From Thalassomonas sp. RHCl1 (lineage in GTDB: Bacteria > Pseudomonadota > Gammaproteobacteria > Enterobacterales > Alteromonadaceae), in contig NZ_CANDNZ010000009.1 in NCBI RefSeq assembly GCF_947387555.1, forward strand, positions 124,001 through 188,000: a DNA stretch of 64,000 bases. The letters are read 5' to 3'. The translations under genes and the position numbers were made by a program. Each line of letters starts with the position of its first letter. Position 1 is the stretch's first letter. The notes below the pieces were generated by a model that had not been told where the DNA came from, searched no databases, and was given only the letters and a program-made list of their open reading frames with translations. Positions 25,823 to 34,275 of this stretch are shown here, piece by piece.

Positions 25823-26392
25823 ACCTTAACGCTTAATATAAGGGCCTGTATCCATTATTGCCCTTGGTGCAATAACACAAATCATACTTTATCGGTTAGA
25901 TGCTTAATTTACCGGTTTAGTTTTTCTTCTCGCCTGCCGCTTATTCTTTTTATATCACCCTGATATGTTTTTAGGGATGATATTCTTTATTGCTTAGTTA
26001 TGGTGTGATCAGTGGATTACCCCTTATTGTTGTGCGAAATCTCTTACTCTGGCTCGGGTTTTTGGTGTTTTTTTATACCGGAAAAGATTTTTGAATTTTT
26101 ACCGCCGTTGCTAACTTATTCTTTTTATTTTGTAAAAGTTGTCCTGGCGTATTTGTTTGCAATATGCAACTAAAATCGGGTTGGTTATTTTTTGTACAGG
26201 TGTGGTTTTGTGTTTTTGCTTTCATTAGAATGGCAACCCACTGATAACCGGCACGACAGAATAGAGAGGTGCGATGGTAAAGATTTATCCAGGCAGTAAA
26301 TAAAAGGATGTAGGTTAACCTGTACTTTTTACATTGAGGTGCTTAGTGCTTAGGTTGACATAAAAAACATTAATGTTTGTTGAGAGGTCATT
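25823..26392. other. 570-bp A/T-rich upstream region of the large secreted protein
   Basis: No conserved gene is visible here. The segment holds an imperfect AAGGGC/GCCCTT inverted repeat (25842-25866) and a 9-codon ORF with a good ribosome binding site at 26274-26303. It also has two perfect palindromes, AGGTTAACCT (26312-26321) and AACATTAATGTT (26367-26378), immediately before the start codon at 26393. The palindromes could be operators. No riboswitch core was recognised. Confidence 0.4.
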
Positions 26393-28909
26393 ATGTTTAG
26401 GAAAATTTCTTCAGCGTTGTCGCTATGTATTATGTTGTTTCTTAGTTTCAATGTTGCTGCTGTAGAAATAGTTACATATCAGCAGGGAGCTAACGGTTTT
26501 AACGGGGCTACATCTACGATGTTCAGTGGTTCCAGAGCACAGAACTCTACCAGAGAATCTCATTATTTCAGGTATGACGGCGCTAACCGCTATTATAACC
26601 TGGAGCATTTCGACTTAGGCGATATCAGCCAGAAAAGTGATATTTCTTCTGCCAAATTAATTTTTACCCGTGTCGGAGGAGGTGTTTATGTGGCCTCCGA
26701 GATATATGTCAGACAAATCCTGGATCCCGATAATTTAGGTCAGGCTTATGCCACCGGCTGGAAAGTTGGTTATGGCTTTCGCGCCGGCGCCAATAGTGAG
26801 TCCCGGGATGATTCTGCCGGCACCGATGTCAAGTGGCGCTTGTCAGACCCGGATTCTCCGGAAGATCTCAATGCCGATTATTTTCAGGGGGTGTTGAAAG
26901 ACCTGGATCAATCTCCTTTTTTTACGCCTCAAGTAACCGATCTTGTCGGCACCCGCTATGAAGTTGATGTGACTGCAGATTTGCAATGCATACAGCAAGG
27001 TACTTGTGTTAACCAGGGCTGGGCGCTATTTCATAGTAACCCTAATGGCAATATTCAAAATATTACCGCCAACTCTAATTATGAAATGGCTGAGTATCGT
27101 CCCATGTTAGTAGTGACCTATGGTATTGCAGATTTAAGTGCTCCCAGAAGCAGACAGGCGATTCAGCAAACGACTTTATTAGAAGATGACAGTCGTGTGA
27201 TTACCTTGACCATAGAAACCGATGAAGCGGCGAACTGTAAAGCCGATATTGACAGTGGCGATGTATTTGCCGCGATGGATATTAGCATGCAGGCATCCGG
27301 CGGCGACCTTATGCATACTTATGCGTTGAATGCTGATGAGCAGCCGAGCCAATTGTATATCAAATGCAGCGATAGCTCCGATAATATCAGCGATAATCTG
27401 CATACCTTTATTTTCTCGGTACAAGATACCGGCGGCTCAGATGGCGGTACCGGCGGCGGCACAGGTGGCGGTACTGACGGCGGCACAGATGGTGGTACTG
27501 ACGGCGGCACAGATGGCGGTACCGGCGGTGGCACAGATGGTGGCACTGACGGTAGCTTTGTCCTGGGCAAAGAAGTGATCACCCCAGACTTTGGCACTGA
27601 AGCGCCGGCTATCGGCGAGTCTATTGTCGACCCAACCACGGGCGCCAGGATCACCCGTTTAGCCGGTGATGGTGTTGAAGATGCCTTAATCGTCTATTCC
27701 CGTTATTCTCCGGAAAACTCTGCCGGTGACTTGCTGTTGGTGTTCGGCAGCAATTCAACCTCAAGTAAAGTGATTAACCGCACCACCAGTGAAGTGGTTG
27801 CCAACCTTAACCATCAGGACGGCACTACCATAGGTGAAAACCACGAAATACGCTGGGATACCTCAGGCAACCACCCTTACCGTATCTATTACATCAAGGG
27901 CATGCAGTTCTGGAAAATTGACGATGTCCGGGATCAGGAAAATACCCGGGTGATGATCAGAGACTTTAGCGAGTTATTCCCTAATTCCCTTAAGATTTAC
28001 AATGATGTTGAAGGTGACAGCTCTAATGACAGTGATCACTGGGCCTGGATGGCGGTACATTACGGTCAGAACGAGTTTGGTTCATATACCTACTTAGTGG
28101 ATGCCTTTGTACACTATCAAGTGTCAACCGATACTGTGCATACCTTAACACCCGCTGATTTGGCGGGTACCAACTTAGATATCGAAGCCACTAAGGCCGA
28201 GGGCGCTGAGACCCCGATTTTTACATACCGTCCGAATATGGTGGAAATGTCTCCTTTAGGCACAGGCATTGTTATCCACACCGGTTATAAGTGGGATGAT
28301 GCCGCCTATGGCGGAAGCGCTGTCAATTATATCGGTACCTGGTTTGACGGCGCCCATCTGTGGCCGGTAGATTTTGACTTTAATCGCCAGGCGCCGGTTA
28401 AAATCTCAATCAGTGAAACCCATTCCGGCTGGTCTTTTGACGAAAATGGTCGGGAGATGTTTATCAGCCAGAATAACCGTACCGACCGTCTTGATGCCAT
28501 CTATGTTGAAGGTGAAAATGCCGGCTATGATAACCGTATCGAAATAGCCAGCCATGCCGATTTTGGCTGGGCCATGAGTTTCCATTACGGCAAGATGCCA
28601 CAAAGCAAGCCCGGTTGGTTGTTTATGAACACTTATTCTAAAGACGACAGTCTGTGGGCGGCTAACCAGTTTATGATGATTCAAACCAAACCCGAAGAAG
28701 AGAACCCGGTGATCTGGCGTATCTCCCCCGCATATAACGCTTATGACGGCGAATACCGGGATGAAGCCCCGGCGGCGATTAACCAGGAAGGTAACCGCAT
28801 CTACTGGTCTTCAAACTGGGGGAATGCGGGCGACAAGCGTTCGGTTTATATGATTGAACTGCCGGACGACTGGGATACTAAAGTCCTGGAGCAAGCGAAC
28901 CTGCCATAA
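26393..28909 (+). CDS. large secreted two-domain protein: DNRLRE-like sandwich plus beta-propeller-like domain
   Basis: This 838-aa protein has a signal peptide (about 1-23). An N-terminal beta-sandwich (about 24-243) resembles DNRLRE/CBM-like modules of extracellular polysaccharide enzymes and ends EYRPMLVVTYG. A short Ig-like domain follows (about 244-342). Then comes a Gly/Thr/Asp repeat linker (about 347-384) and a domain of roughly 450 residues built of repeated WD/beta-blade-like units (ENHEIRWDTSGNHPYRIYYI, HSGWSFDENGREMFISQN, YWSSNWGNAGDKRSVYMIEL). The last domain looks like a seven-bladed propeller of the kind found in oligogalacturonate and ulvan lyases. Activity on an algal polysaccharide is an inference. 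A strong terminator follows. Confidence 0.7.
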   Translation: MFRKISSALSLCIMLFLSFNVAAVEIVTYQQGANGFNGATSTMFSGSRAQNSTRESHYFRYDGANRYYNLEHFDLGDISQKSDISSAKLIFTRVGGGVYVASEIYVRQILDPDNLGQAYATGWKVGYGFRAGANSESRDDSAGTDVKWRLSDPDSPEDLNADYFQGVLKDLDQSPFFTPQVTDLVGTRYEVDVTADLQCIQQGTCVNQGWALFHSNPNGNIQNITANSNYEMAEYRPMLVVTYGIADLSAPRSRQAIQQTTLLEDDSRVITLTIETDEAANCKADIDSGDVFAAMDISMQASGGDLMHTYALNADEQPSQLYIKCSDSSDNISDNLHTFIFSVQDTGGSDGGTGGGTGGGTDGGTDGGTDGGTDGGTGGGTDGGTDGSFVLGKEVITPDFGTEAPAIGESIVDPTTGARITRLAGDGVEDALIVYSRYSPENSAGDLLLVFGSNSTSSKVINRTTSEVVANLNHQDGTTIGENHEIRWDTSGNHPYRIYYIKGMQFWKIDDVRDQENTRVMIRDFSELFPNSLKIYNDVEGDSSNDSDHWAWMAVHYGQNEFGSYTYLVDAFVHYQVSTDTVHTLTPADLAGTNLDIEATKAEGAETPIFTYRPNMVEMSPLGTGIVIHTGYKWDDAAYGGSAVNYIGTWFDGAHLWPVDFDFNRQAPVKISISETHSGWSFDENGREMFISQNNRTDRLDAIYVEGENAGYDNRIEIASHADFGWAMSFHYGKMPQSKPGWLFMNTYSKDDSLWAANQFMMIQTKPEEENPVIWRISPAYNAYDGEYRDEAPAAINQEGNRIYWSSNWGNAGDKRSVYMIELPDDWDTKVLEQANLP
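27430..27555 (+). repeat. Gly-Gly-Thr-Asp-Gly coding microsatellite (domain linker)
   Basis: Within the secreted protein, repeated 12-bp units of the type GGCACAGATGGT/GGTACTGACGGC encode alternating GGTD and GGTG tetrapeptides. The DNA repeat keeps the frame because each unit is a multiple of three. Such linkers separate catalytic and binding modules in marine polysaccharide enzymes and can change length by slippage. Confidence 0.8.
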
Positions 28910-28937
28910 CCTCTCAACAAGCAGTGGTAGGTTAGGC

Positions 28938-28967
28938 CAAAAAGGCACCTTCGGGTGCCTTTTTTTT
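28938..28967 (+). terminator. intrinsic terminator with TTCG tetraloop
   Basis: GGCACC (28944-28949), the stable loop TTCG and GGTGCC (28954-28959) are flanked by an A-run upstream and eight T residues downstream. It is a textbook Rho-independent terminator about 30 bp past the stop of the secreted protein gene. Confidence 0.92.
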
Positions 28968-29147
28968 ATGGTCGGTATTCTACTTTCAGGCGCACGATAT
29001 GGCTTGTTTTCCGATGAAAAAAGTGAGTGAAAAGCATATCAGAAGTAAGCAGTTACCCACACTTCATGTATGGTCTTTATTGGGGGAAGGGTTTTCCTGT
29101 TCGGGGTTGAAAGTAAAATGGCTAATATCTGTATTAAATATATTCAT

Positions 29148-29189
29148 TTGATCATGATCAAAAACCTGAGTAAATTACTCGGGTATTAT
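29148..29189 (+). promoter_or_regulatory. FNR-type site and class II promoter of the CCGGCGG peptide gene
   Basis: TTGATCATGATCAA at 29148-29161 is an exact match to the FNR consensus TTGATnnnnATCAA. A -10 element TATTAT (5 of 6) lies at 29184-29189. If transcription starts about seven bases later (near 29196), the FNR site is centred at -41.5, the position of class II FNR-activated promoters. The start codon is at 29247, giving a leader of about 50 nt. The site therefore predicts induction under low oxygen by an FNR/EtrA/Anr-type regulator. Confidence 0.8.
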
Positions 29190-29246
29190 TTAATGACTGA
29201 GTCAGTAAACATATTTTTATTTAATCCTTATAAGAGGGGGAGTCGT

Positions 29247-29339
29247 ATGGGTTGTTGCGGCGGTTGTGGTGGGGAAGGCCACCAACCGGAAAATAAACAA
29301 GAAACTGAAGAAAAAACGGAAGCTTCAGAGGAAGAATAA
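29247..29339 (+). CDS. 30-aa Cys-rich CCGGCGG peptide
   Basis: The ATG is preceded by a strong Shine-Dalgarno sequence (AGAGGGGGAG, 29233-29242). The peptide starts MGCCGGCGGEGHQPE and ends in an acidic, Glu-rich tail. Three Cys and one His within 12 residues make a plausible metal, Fe-S or heme-coordinating head; there is no signal peptide. The unit is complete: FNR site, -10 box, RBS, ORF and terminator. I recall short proteins opening with CCGGCGG in related marine gammaproteobacteria but no assigned function. It is too short for automated gene callers with a 60-codon cutoff. Confidence 0.75.
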   Translation: MGCCGGCGGEGHQPENKQETEEKTEASEEE

Positions 29340-29373
29340 GGAAATCATTAAGTAAATAGTGATAATGATCCCC

Positions 29374-29407
29374 GCCGTAACATCCCGCAGGTGTTACGGC
29401 TTTTTTT
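29374..29407 (+). terminator. intrinsic terminator of the CCGGCGG peptide gene
   Basis: A 9-bp perfect stem (GCCGTAACA 29374-29382, TGTTACGGC 29392-29400) is followed by seven T residues (29401-29407). It lies 34 bp past the stop codon. Confidence 0.92.
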
Positions 29408-29412
29408 ATGCT

Positions 29413-29652
29413 CAGGACGAGCGGTATGCCATGATCATATGGACATGAGTGAATGGCGATCAGGGCGAGCGGTATGCCATGATCATATGGACATGAGTGA
29501 ATGGCGATCAGGACGAGCGGTATGCCATGATCATATGGACATGAATGAATGGCGATCAGGACGAGCGGTATGTCATGATCATATGGACATGAAAGCATGG
29601 CGATCAGGGTAAACTAGATGCCATGCCCGCATAGATATGAAGGCATGGTGAT
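29413..29652. repeat. 48-bp tandem repeat array, 4 near-identical copies plus one degenerate copy
   Basis: Copies lie at 29413-29460, 29461-29508, 29509-29556 and 29557-29604, with a diverged fifth copy at 29605-29652. The unit starts CAGGACGAGCGGTATGCCAT and contains ATGATCAT and CATATG palindromes. Copies 1-4 differ at one to five positions. The array fills the space between a terminator and the 3' end of a convergent chemoreceptor gene. It is open in one plus frame and one minus frame because 48 is a multiple of three, but neither frame has a ribosome binding site. Confidence 0.92.
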
Positions 29653-29668
29653 GTCATAGATGCCAGGA

Positions 29669-31639
29669 TTAATTTGTTTTGAAGTTTGACACCAGGGCTG
29701 AAAGATTCTCTCCTAACTCCGCCTGCTCTCTGGCATTACTTTCTACTTCACTTGATAGCGCCGACATATCGGAGGCGGCATCATTGATGGCCACGACATT
29801 AACGTTAATGTCTTCGGTGACCTGGTGCTGCTCTTCGGCGGCGCTGGCGATCTGGGTGGTCATATCCCGGATTTCCTGGACTGAGTTTTCGATACTATCA
29901 AATACGGTGCGCACTTCTTCCGATATGGCAATGGCTTCGTGAGACTGATTCAAACTGGTTTCCATATTGGTAGAGACCGTTTTGGTACGTTCGGTCAATT
30001 GCCCTAAGATATTATTGATCTCGCCGGTGGAGTCCTGGGTGCGTTTGGCCAGGTTCCTGACTTCATCGGCAACTACGGCAAAACCCCGGCCCTGCTCGCC
30101 GGCACGGGCCGCCTCGATGGCGGCATTTAAGGCCAGCAAGTTGGTTTGCTCGGCTATGCCCTGAATCGTGACCAGGATGTTATTGATATTCTCGGTTTCC
30201 TGCTCCAGCTCCTGGATCACCTGGTTTGAGGTGCGGATACTTTCACCGAGCTGTTTGACGCTGTTTATACTGGTATTCATGACTTGCTTGCCGTTCTGGG
30301 AAGCTTCCAGGCCTTGCTGGGAAACGTCTGCGGTGTCGGCGCAGTTCTTGGCCACTTCGTTAGCCGTTGATGCCATTTCTGTGACTGCGGTGACCACCTG
30401 TTCAATGGCTATCATCTGTTGATTGGAGGAATCTGCCACTTTAACCGCGCTTTCGCTGGCACTGCCGGAGATATTATTGATTTTCTCGGCGTCGTGCTTA
30501 ATTTCACGGATCATGGCCTGGGTGGTGGAGATAAATTGATTAAACCAAGTCGCCAGTTGGCTGGTTTCATCTTTACCTTTGATATTCAAGCGGGTGGTGA
30601 GATCGCCTTCCCCTTCCGCCAGGGTCTTTAATTCACCTTTTACTGCATTGATGGGGTCGACAATATGTTTGGCAAACCAAATACCGATCACGATAAACAG
30701 GGCGATCAACAAACTGCTGACAATCACAGTCACCCAGATCAGTTGCGAGGCAGAGGAGAAGATTTCATCCGTTTGTTTAAAGCCGATAAACTTCCACCCC
30801 AGGGTGTCTGATTTGACGATATTGGCCATATAGGTCACGCCGTCTATATCGACTTCCACGGCGCCGGAGTCGGTAGCGGCTATGGTTTTAAGGTAAGGGT
30901 CGTCAAGCTCGCTCAGGGCCTTGAAGGTATTTTCCGGCTTGCTGGCATCGACTAAGATATTGCCGCGTCCTTCGACTATCATGATAAAACCGGTATCGCC
31001 AAATTTTATTTTTTGCACCATCTCTGTCAGGGCTTTGACAGAAACATCTATCGCCACTACCCCTTCAAATTGCTCCTGTTCATTTTTAAAAGCTTTTAAT
31101 ACCGAGACATAGACGGCATCATCCGGCTCCCAGTAATAACCGTCAATACGCTGGACTTGGAAATTTCCAGCTTTGCCAAGATCAAACCAGGGTTCGGTGC
31201 GGGGGTCCCAGTTTTCATAATCAGCGGTACCGGGCCATTCCAGGTATTGACCGTCCTTAGCCCCCATATAGACATAACCTAAGGTCGGGTTGTTATTGCC
31301 GACGGCGCTGAATAATTCGAAAATTGCCTGCTCCCGTCCGCCATTGGCCATGGCTACCTGTGAAGGCTTACGTGCTTGATCAAAATAAGTGCTGATTTCC
31401 CCTTTTTCAGTGGCGCGGACAATTGTGCTGTCGGCCAAAAAAGAGACGTTATAACTGACAATATCAAAAAAGTTGGTGAACGACTGATCGACAATGGCAA
31501 TATCTGCGCTGCTGGTTTGGATAAAATCGGATTCGGCCTGGCCGATAACATTATGTGAGGTGATGGTAGCCACTATTAACACTGGCAATAGCGCTATGAT
31601 TAAAAAGGCGGATATTAATTTGTTGCGAATCGTTAGCAT
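29669..31639 (-). CDS. methyl-accepting chemotaxis protein with dCache sensor domain
   Basis: This 656-aa chemoreceptor has a membrane segment (about 8-28). A large periplasmic dCache_1 domain (about 35-300) contains the ligand-pocket pattern [27 protein letters not shown] and [17 protein letters not shown], usual for amino acid or amine sensing. A second membrane segment (about 303-323), HAMP, and a cytoplasmic signalling domain with [20 protein letters not shown] follow. It ends in [10 protein letters not shown] with no tethering pentapeptide. A GGAGAG Shine-Dalgarno sequence precedes the ATG. The specific ligand is not predictable with confidence. Confidence 0.94.
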   Translation of the reverse strand: MLTIRNKLISAFLIIALLPVLIVATITSHNVIGQAESDFIQTSSADIAIVDQSFTNFFDIVSYNVSFLADSTIVRATEKGEISTYFDQARKPSQVAMANGGREQAIFELFSAVGNNNPTLGYVYMGAKDGQYLEWPGTADYENWDPRTEPWFDLGKAGNFQVQRIDGYYWEPDDAVYVSVLKAFKNEQEQFEGVVAIDVSVKALTEMVQKIKFGDTGFIMIVEGRGNILVDASKPENTFKALSELDDPYLKTIAATDSGAVEVDIDGVTYMANIVKSDTLGWKFIGFKQTDEIFSSASQLIWVTVIVSSLLIALFIVIGIWFAKHIVDPINAVKGELKTLAEGEGDLTTRLNIKGKDETSQLATWFNQFISTTQAMIREIKHDAEKINNISGSASESAVKVADSSNQQMIAIEQVVTAVTEMASTANEVAKNCADTADVSQQGLEASQNGKQVMNTSINSVKQLGESIRTSNQVIQELEQETENINNILVTIQGIAEQTNLLALNAAIEAARAGEQGRGFAVVADEVRNLAKRTQDSTGEINNILGQLTERTKTVSTNMETSLNQSHEAIAISEEVRTVFDSIENSVQEIRDMTTQIASAAEEQHQVTEDINVNVVAINDAASDMSALSSEVESNAREQAELGENLSALVSNFKTN

Positions 31640-32060
31640 TAAGCTCTCCTGCGATTACTACGAAATAACACTTCCTCATCATAGAAGCTTAATTTCGTTA
31701 ATTCTACCCATAATAATCAATAATTTGCGCGAAAATGCATAATCTTGTTTCTTTTGTTTAACTTAATTGAAATACTTTGTTGAACCAATAACAAAGTTTT
31801 TATCATTATTTTTTATCTGAAAGTTAACTTTTAAGGAGGCTGTCGAAAAGGGCTGTGAGGCGCAATTTTAATCATCTTGAGCGCTTTATGACGCCGGGCA
31901 GGATAAAGAGATAGCAGAGGGAGTGAACCTTTACTGTTTAGAGAGGGGAGTCGCTAGAAAATATTTAACTCCTTCTCTTTAGAGTAAATTTATCTGGAGT
32001 ATTATGGACAGGGACCATTTAGCTGCCCCTGACTCTGTTTATAGGTGTATATGCCGGTGA
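31640..32060. other. 421-bp intergenic region
   Basis: This region lies between the start of the dCache chemoreceptor (leftward) and the end of the Nudix gene. It includes an imperfect hairpin (31941-31951 with 31968-31977) and a CAGGG...CCCTG repeat near 32010-32030. No open frame with a ribosome binding site was found. The first 150 bp probably hold the chemoreceptor promoter; the remainder shows nothing I can name. Confidence 0.35.
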
Positions 32061-32615
32061 TTATCCCTGGCTGACAGCTTTGGTTTCTGTTTCGAGCAAT
32101 TCACGGGCGATCAGCTTTAATAAATAGGTTTCCCGTTCCACCGACATTGCCTTTTTATTGCCCTTGGCCAGGATTTTTTCATTATGGGCAATGGCCTGGT
32201 AAATATTTACCCACACTGCGCTCATACCGTTATTTTGTTCGTAATCTTCCAGCCGGGCTTCCCCAAGCTCTTTATCTATATCGCACAGGTAACAATAAGA
32301 CTCCATATGCAAGGCATCATATTCGTCTTTATACCAGGGGCGGTACTCCCGGTATAAGCCAAAGTCCCTGATATTACGGATATTGGTGGCGCCGGTTTCT
32401 TCCTGCAGTTCGCGGATCAGGCCCTGATGCAGGCTTTCGCCTTCGTCTATGCCGCCGCCGGGTAAGGTATAATCCTGATATTTTTCGGTGTAAAGCAATA
32501 AGATATTGTCATTATCCAAGATGATACCGCGTGCGGCCCGGCGAAAGAAAATGCGTCCGTTGCTGGTTTGCTCCGGGCTTAAATCAGGATGTATGGTGGT
32601 TCTTAACGGGCGCAT
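32061..32615 (-). CDS. Nudix hydrolase
   Basis: This 184-aa protein contains a complete Nudix box (GIDEGESLHQGLIRELQEET, about residues 54-73), matching GX5EX7REUXEEXGU, preceded by a beta strand (IILDNDNILLLYTEKYQDY). The family hydrolyses nucleoside diphosphates linked to another moiety, using Mg2+ held by the REUXEE glutamates. The ATG at 32615 is preferred because GGAAG lies nine bases upstream. Substrate specificity cannot be told. Confidence 0.9.
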   Translation of the reverse strand: MRPLRTTIHPDLSPEQTSNGRIFFRRAARGIILDNDNILLLYTEKYQDYTLPGGGIDEGESLHQGLIRELQEETGATNIRNIRDFGLYREYRPWYKDEYDALHMESYCYLCDIDKELGEARLEDYEQNNGMSAVWVNIYQAIAHNEKILAKGNKKAMSVERETYLLKLIARELLETETKAVSQG

Positions 32616-32815
32616 AAAATCGGCTTCCGGTCTGTTATTAAAAGGTGGCGCATAAAAAAAGCCGGCCATTATACCCGGGATAGGGGCAGGGATTAACCGG
32701 GGCCGGGGAAATTTTTTACACTGTTATACTTGCCGGGCCCTGGAAGTTCAGGGACATAGTTGAATTTATTCCTTTTTATGCAACACTTTTTAGAAGCTTG
32801 AAGGAGAAAAAGAAT

Positions 32816-33661
32816 ATGTCGATGTCTGCACTGGAGTATGCACAAAAAGCCGAGGCCTTATGCGTTTTGCCCGATGTTTATTTACGGCTTAAAGAAATCA
32901 TCGAGGATGAGCAATCTTCCTTGTCGGCCATTGCCGATGTCCTGGCTTTAGATCCTGCCCTGAGTGCCACCTTGCTGAAAATTGCCAACAGTGCCTTATT
33001 TAACTTCCCCCGGGAAGTGGACAGCATCTCTAAAGCCATCAGTATATTGGGCACGGAAGAAGTCCATAACCTGGTAAATACCTATGGGGCAACGGCGGCT
33101 TTTTCCTGTGTCGACTCCAGCGTCATCGATTTGGACAGGTTTTGGGAGATCAGTGTTGATTGTGCGCTGATTTGCAAATACCTGGCAGAGAAAAAACGTA
33201 TTAAAGGGGGGAAGGGTTTATTTGTTTCCGGTTTGCTGCATAACATAGGCGAACTGGCCATTTTGCAAAGCGATGTCGAAAAGGTCAAATATTGCCAGCA
33301 ATATGATAAAAACGAAACCCCCTGGCAGCGTCAGCAAGATGCTTTTGGCTTTAGCTATGCCGACTGCAGTGTTGAGCTCCTGAGCTTATGGCAGTTGCCG
33401 GAATCCCTGATTGCACCGATCCGGGATTTTCACCTGGCCTATGGCGAAGAAAGATCCCCCGCGGCTTCCTTGTTATATGTGGCCTCGCGTCTGGCTTTGC
33501 TTAACTCCCATCCCGGGATGTACTCAAAAAAACACTTTGTCGGCGTACATATCTTACAAGATCTGGATATCAGTATGGCGGAGCTTGATGAGGCGGTAAA
33601 CTTTTGTAATCTTGAAGGTTTAAGTATCCTGGCGGCATTAAAGTTAAAAAAAACTGAGTAA
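32816..33661 (+). CDS. HDOD domain signalling protein
   Basis: This 281-aa protein consists mainly of one HDOD domain (about 15-210), recognisable from LPDVYLRLKEIIEDEQSSLS, LDPALSATLLKIANSALFNF and SISKAISILGTEEVHNLV. HDOD is related to HD hydrolases but lacks the catalytic His-Asp pair. Such proteins act as scaffolds in motility, c-di-GMP and stress pathways. AAGGAG nine bases upstream fixes the ATG at 32816. A GLLHNIGELAIL segment keeps the HD-like helix. Confidence 0.9.
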   Translation: MSMSALEYAQKAEALCVLPDVYLRLKEIIEDEQSSLSAIADVLALDPALSATLLKIANSALFNFPREVDSISKAISILGTEEVHNLVNTYGATAAFSCVDSSVIDLDRFWEISVDCALICKYLAEKKRIKGGKGLFVSGLLHNIGELAILQSDVEKVKYCQQYDKNETPWQRQQDAFGFSYADCSVELLSLWQLPESLIAPIRDFHLAYGEERSPAASLLYVASRLALLNSHPGMYSKKHFVGVHILQDLDISMAELDEAVNFCNLEGLSILAALKLKKTE

Positions 33662-33669
33662 GGACCCGG

Positions 33670-34245
33670 TTAATATACTTCACCGTTTATTTCCAGCTCC
33701 GTCAGGTACAAACGCATATCCAGCTCCAGCTGGTGGTAATTGCTGAGCATATGCTGGCATAACTGGTAAAAGGCCTTGTTATGGGCTTTTTCTTTCAGGT
33801 GGGCAAGTTCATGTACCACTATCATCTTTAAAAAAGCTTCCGGCGACTTTTTAAAAACCGAGCTGATGCGGATTTCATTTTTACTTTTTAACTTTCCTCC
33901 CTGGACCCGGGAGACATAGGTGTGCAGTCCCAGGGCATTATTAATCACGTGTATTTTATTGTCGTAAATCACTTTACTCAGCGATGCTGATTTTTTCATA
34001 TGCCGTGCTTTTAGGGTTTGCACATAATCCCGTAATTCATGATCCCGGGTAAAGGGATGGCAATCGGGGTATTTAGTGCGAAGAAAATCTGCCAGGGTAT
34101 TTTGGTCAAGCATTTGCTGGACCTGATCTTTTAATTCCGGTGCGTAGGCTGCAAGATATGTTAACGGTTTGGTCATAAAGCTAAATAAGGTTGGCAGTGA
34201 AGAAACAAAAGTCGCTATTGTACCTGCCTGAGGCTGTTTTGTCAT
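33670..34245 (-). CDS. YgjP-like (M48-type) zinc metallopeptidase-fold protein
   Basis: This 191-aa protein has VVHELAHLKEKAHNKAFYQ near residue 143, an HExxH zinc motif followed by a downstream His, as in the YgjP/WLM-like group. These are small cytoplasmic proteins; E. coli YgjP has been reported as a nucleotide pyrophosphatase, so proteolysis is not certain. The first 23 residues may not be translated: an internal ATG at 34176 is an alternative start. It lies 30 bp downstream of the aspartyl-protease-like gene on the same strand. Confidence 0.8.
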   Translation of the reverse strand: MTKQPQAGTIATFVSSLPTLFSFMTKPLTYLAAYAPELKDQVQQMLDQNTLADFLRTKYPDCHPFTRDHELRDYVQTLKARHMKKSASLSKVIYDNKIHVINNALGLHTYVSRVQGGKLKSKNEIRISSVFKKSPEAFLKMIVVHELAHLKEKAHNKAFYQLCQHMLSNYHQLELDMRLYLTELEINGEVY

Positions 34246-34275
34246 AACCTGGCTAAGGGCTTCGCTTAACCCCGG

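Noticed and set aside
25842-25866. Possible terminator after the degenerate GGDEF gene
   Set aside because: The 6-bp stem has a long loop and no T-tract.
26230-26310. Possible c-di-GMP riboswitch in the leader of the secreted protein
   Set aside because: The conserved GEMM core sequence is not present.
27319-27654. Minus-strand Pro-rich frame through the GGTD linker
   Set aside because: It is a shadow of the repeat-coding linker with no start signal.
29221-29598. Minus-strand open frame through the repeats and the CCGGCGG gene
   Set aside because: No ribosome binding site, and it runs antisense to a complete small gene with promoter and terminator.
29391-29612. Plus-strand open frame through the 48-bp repeats
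   Set aside because: It starts inside a terminator and has no ribosome binding site; openness follows from the repeat length being a multiple of three.
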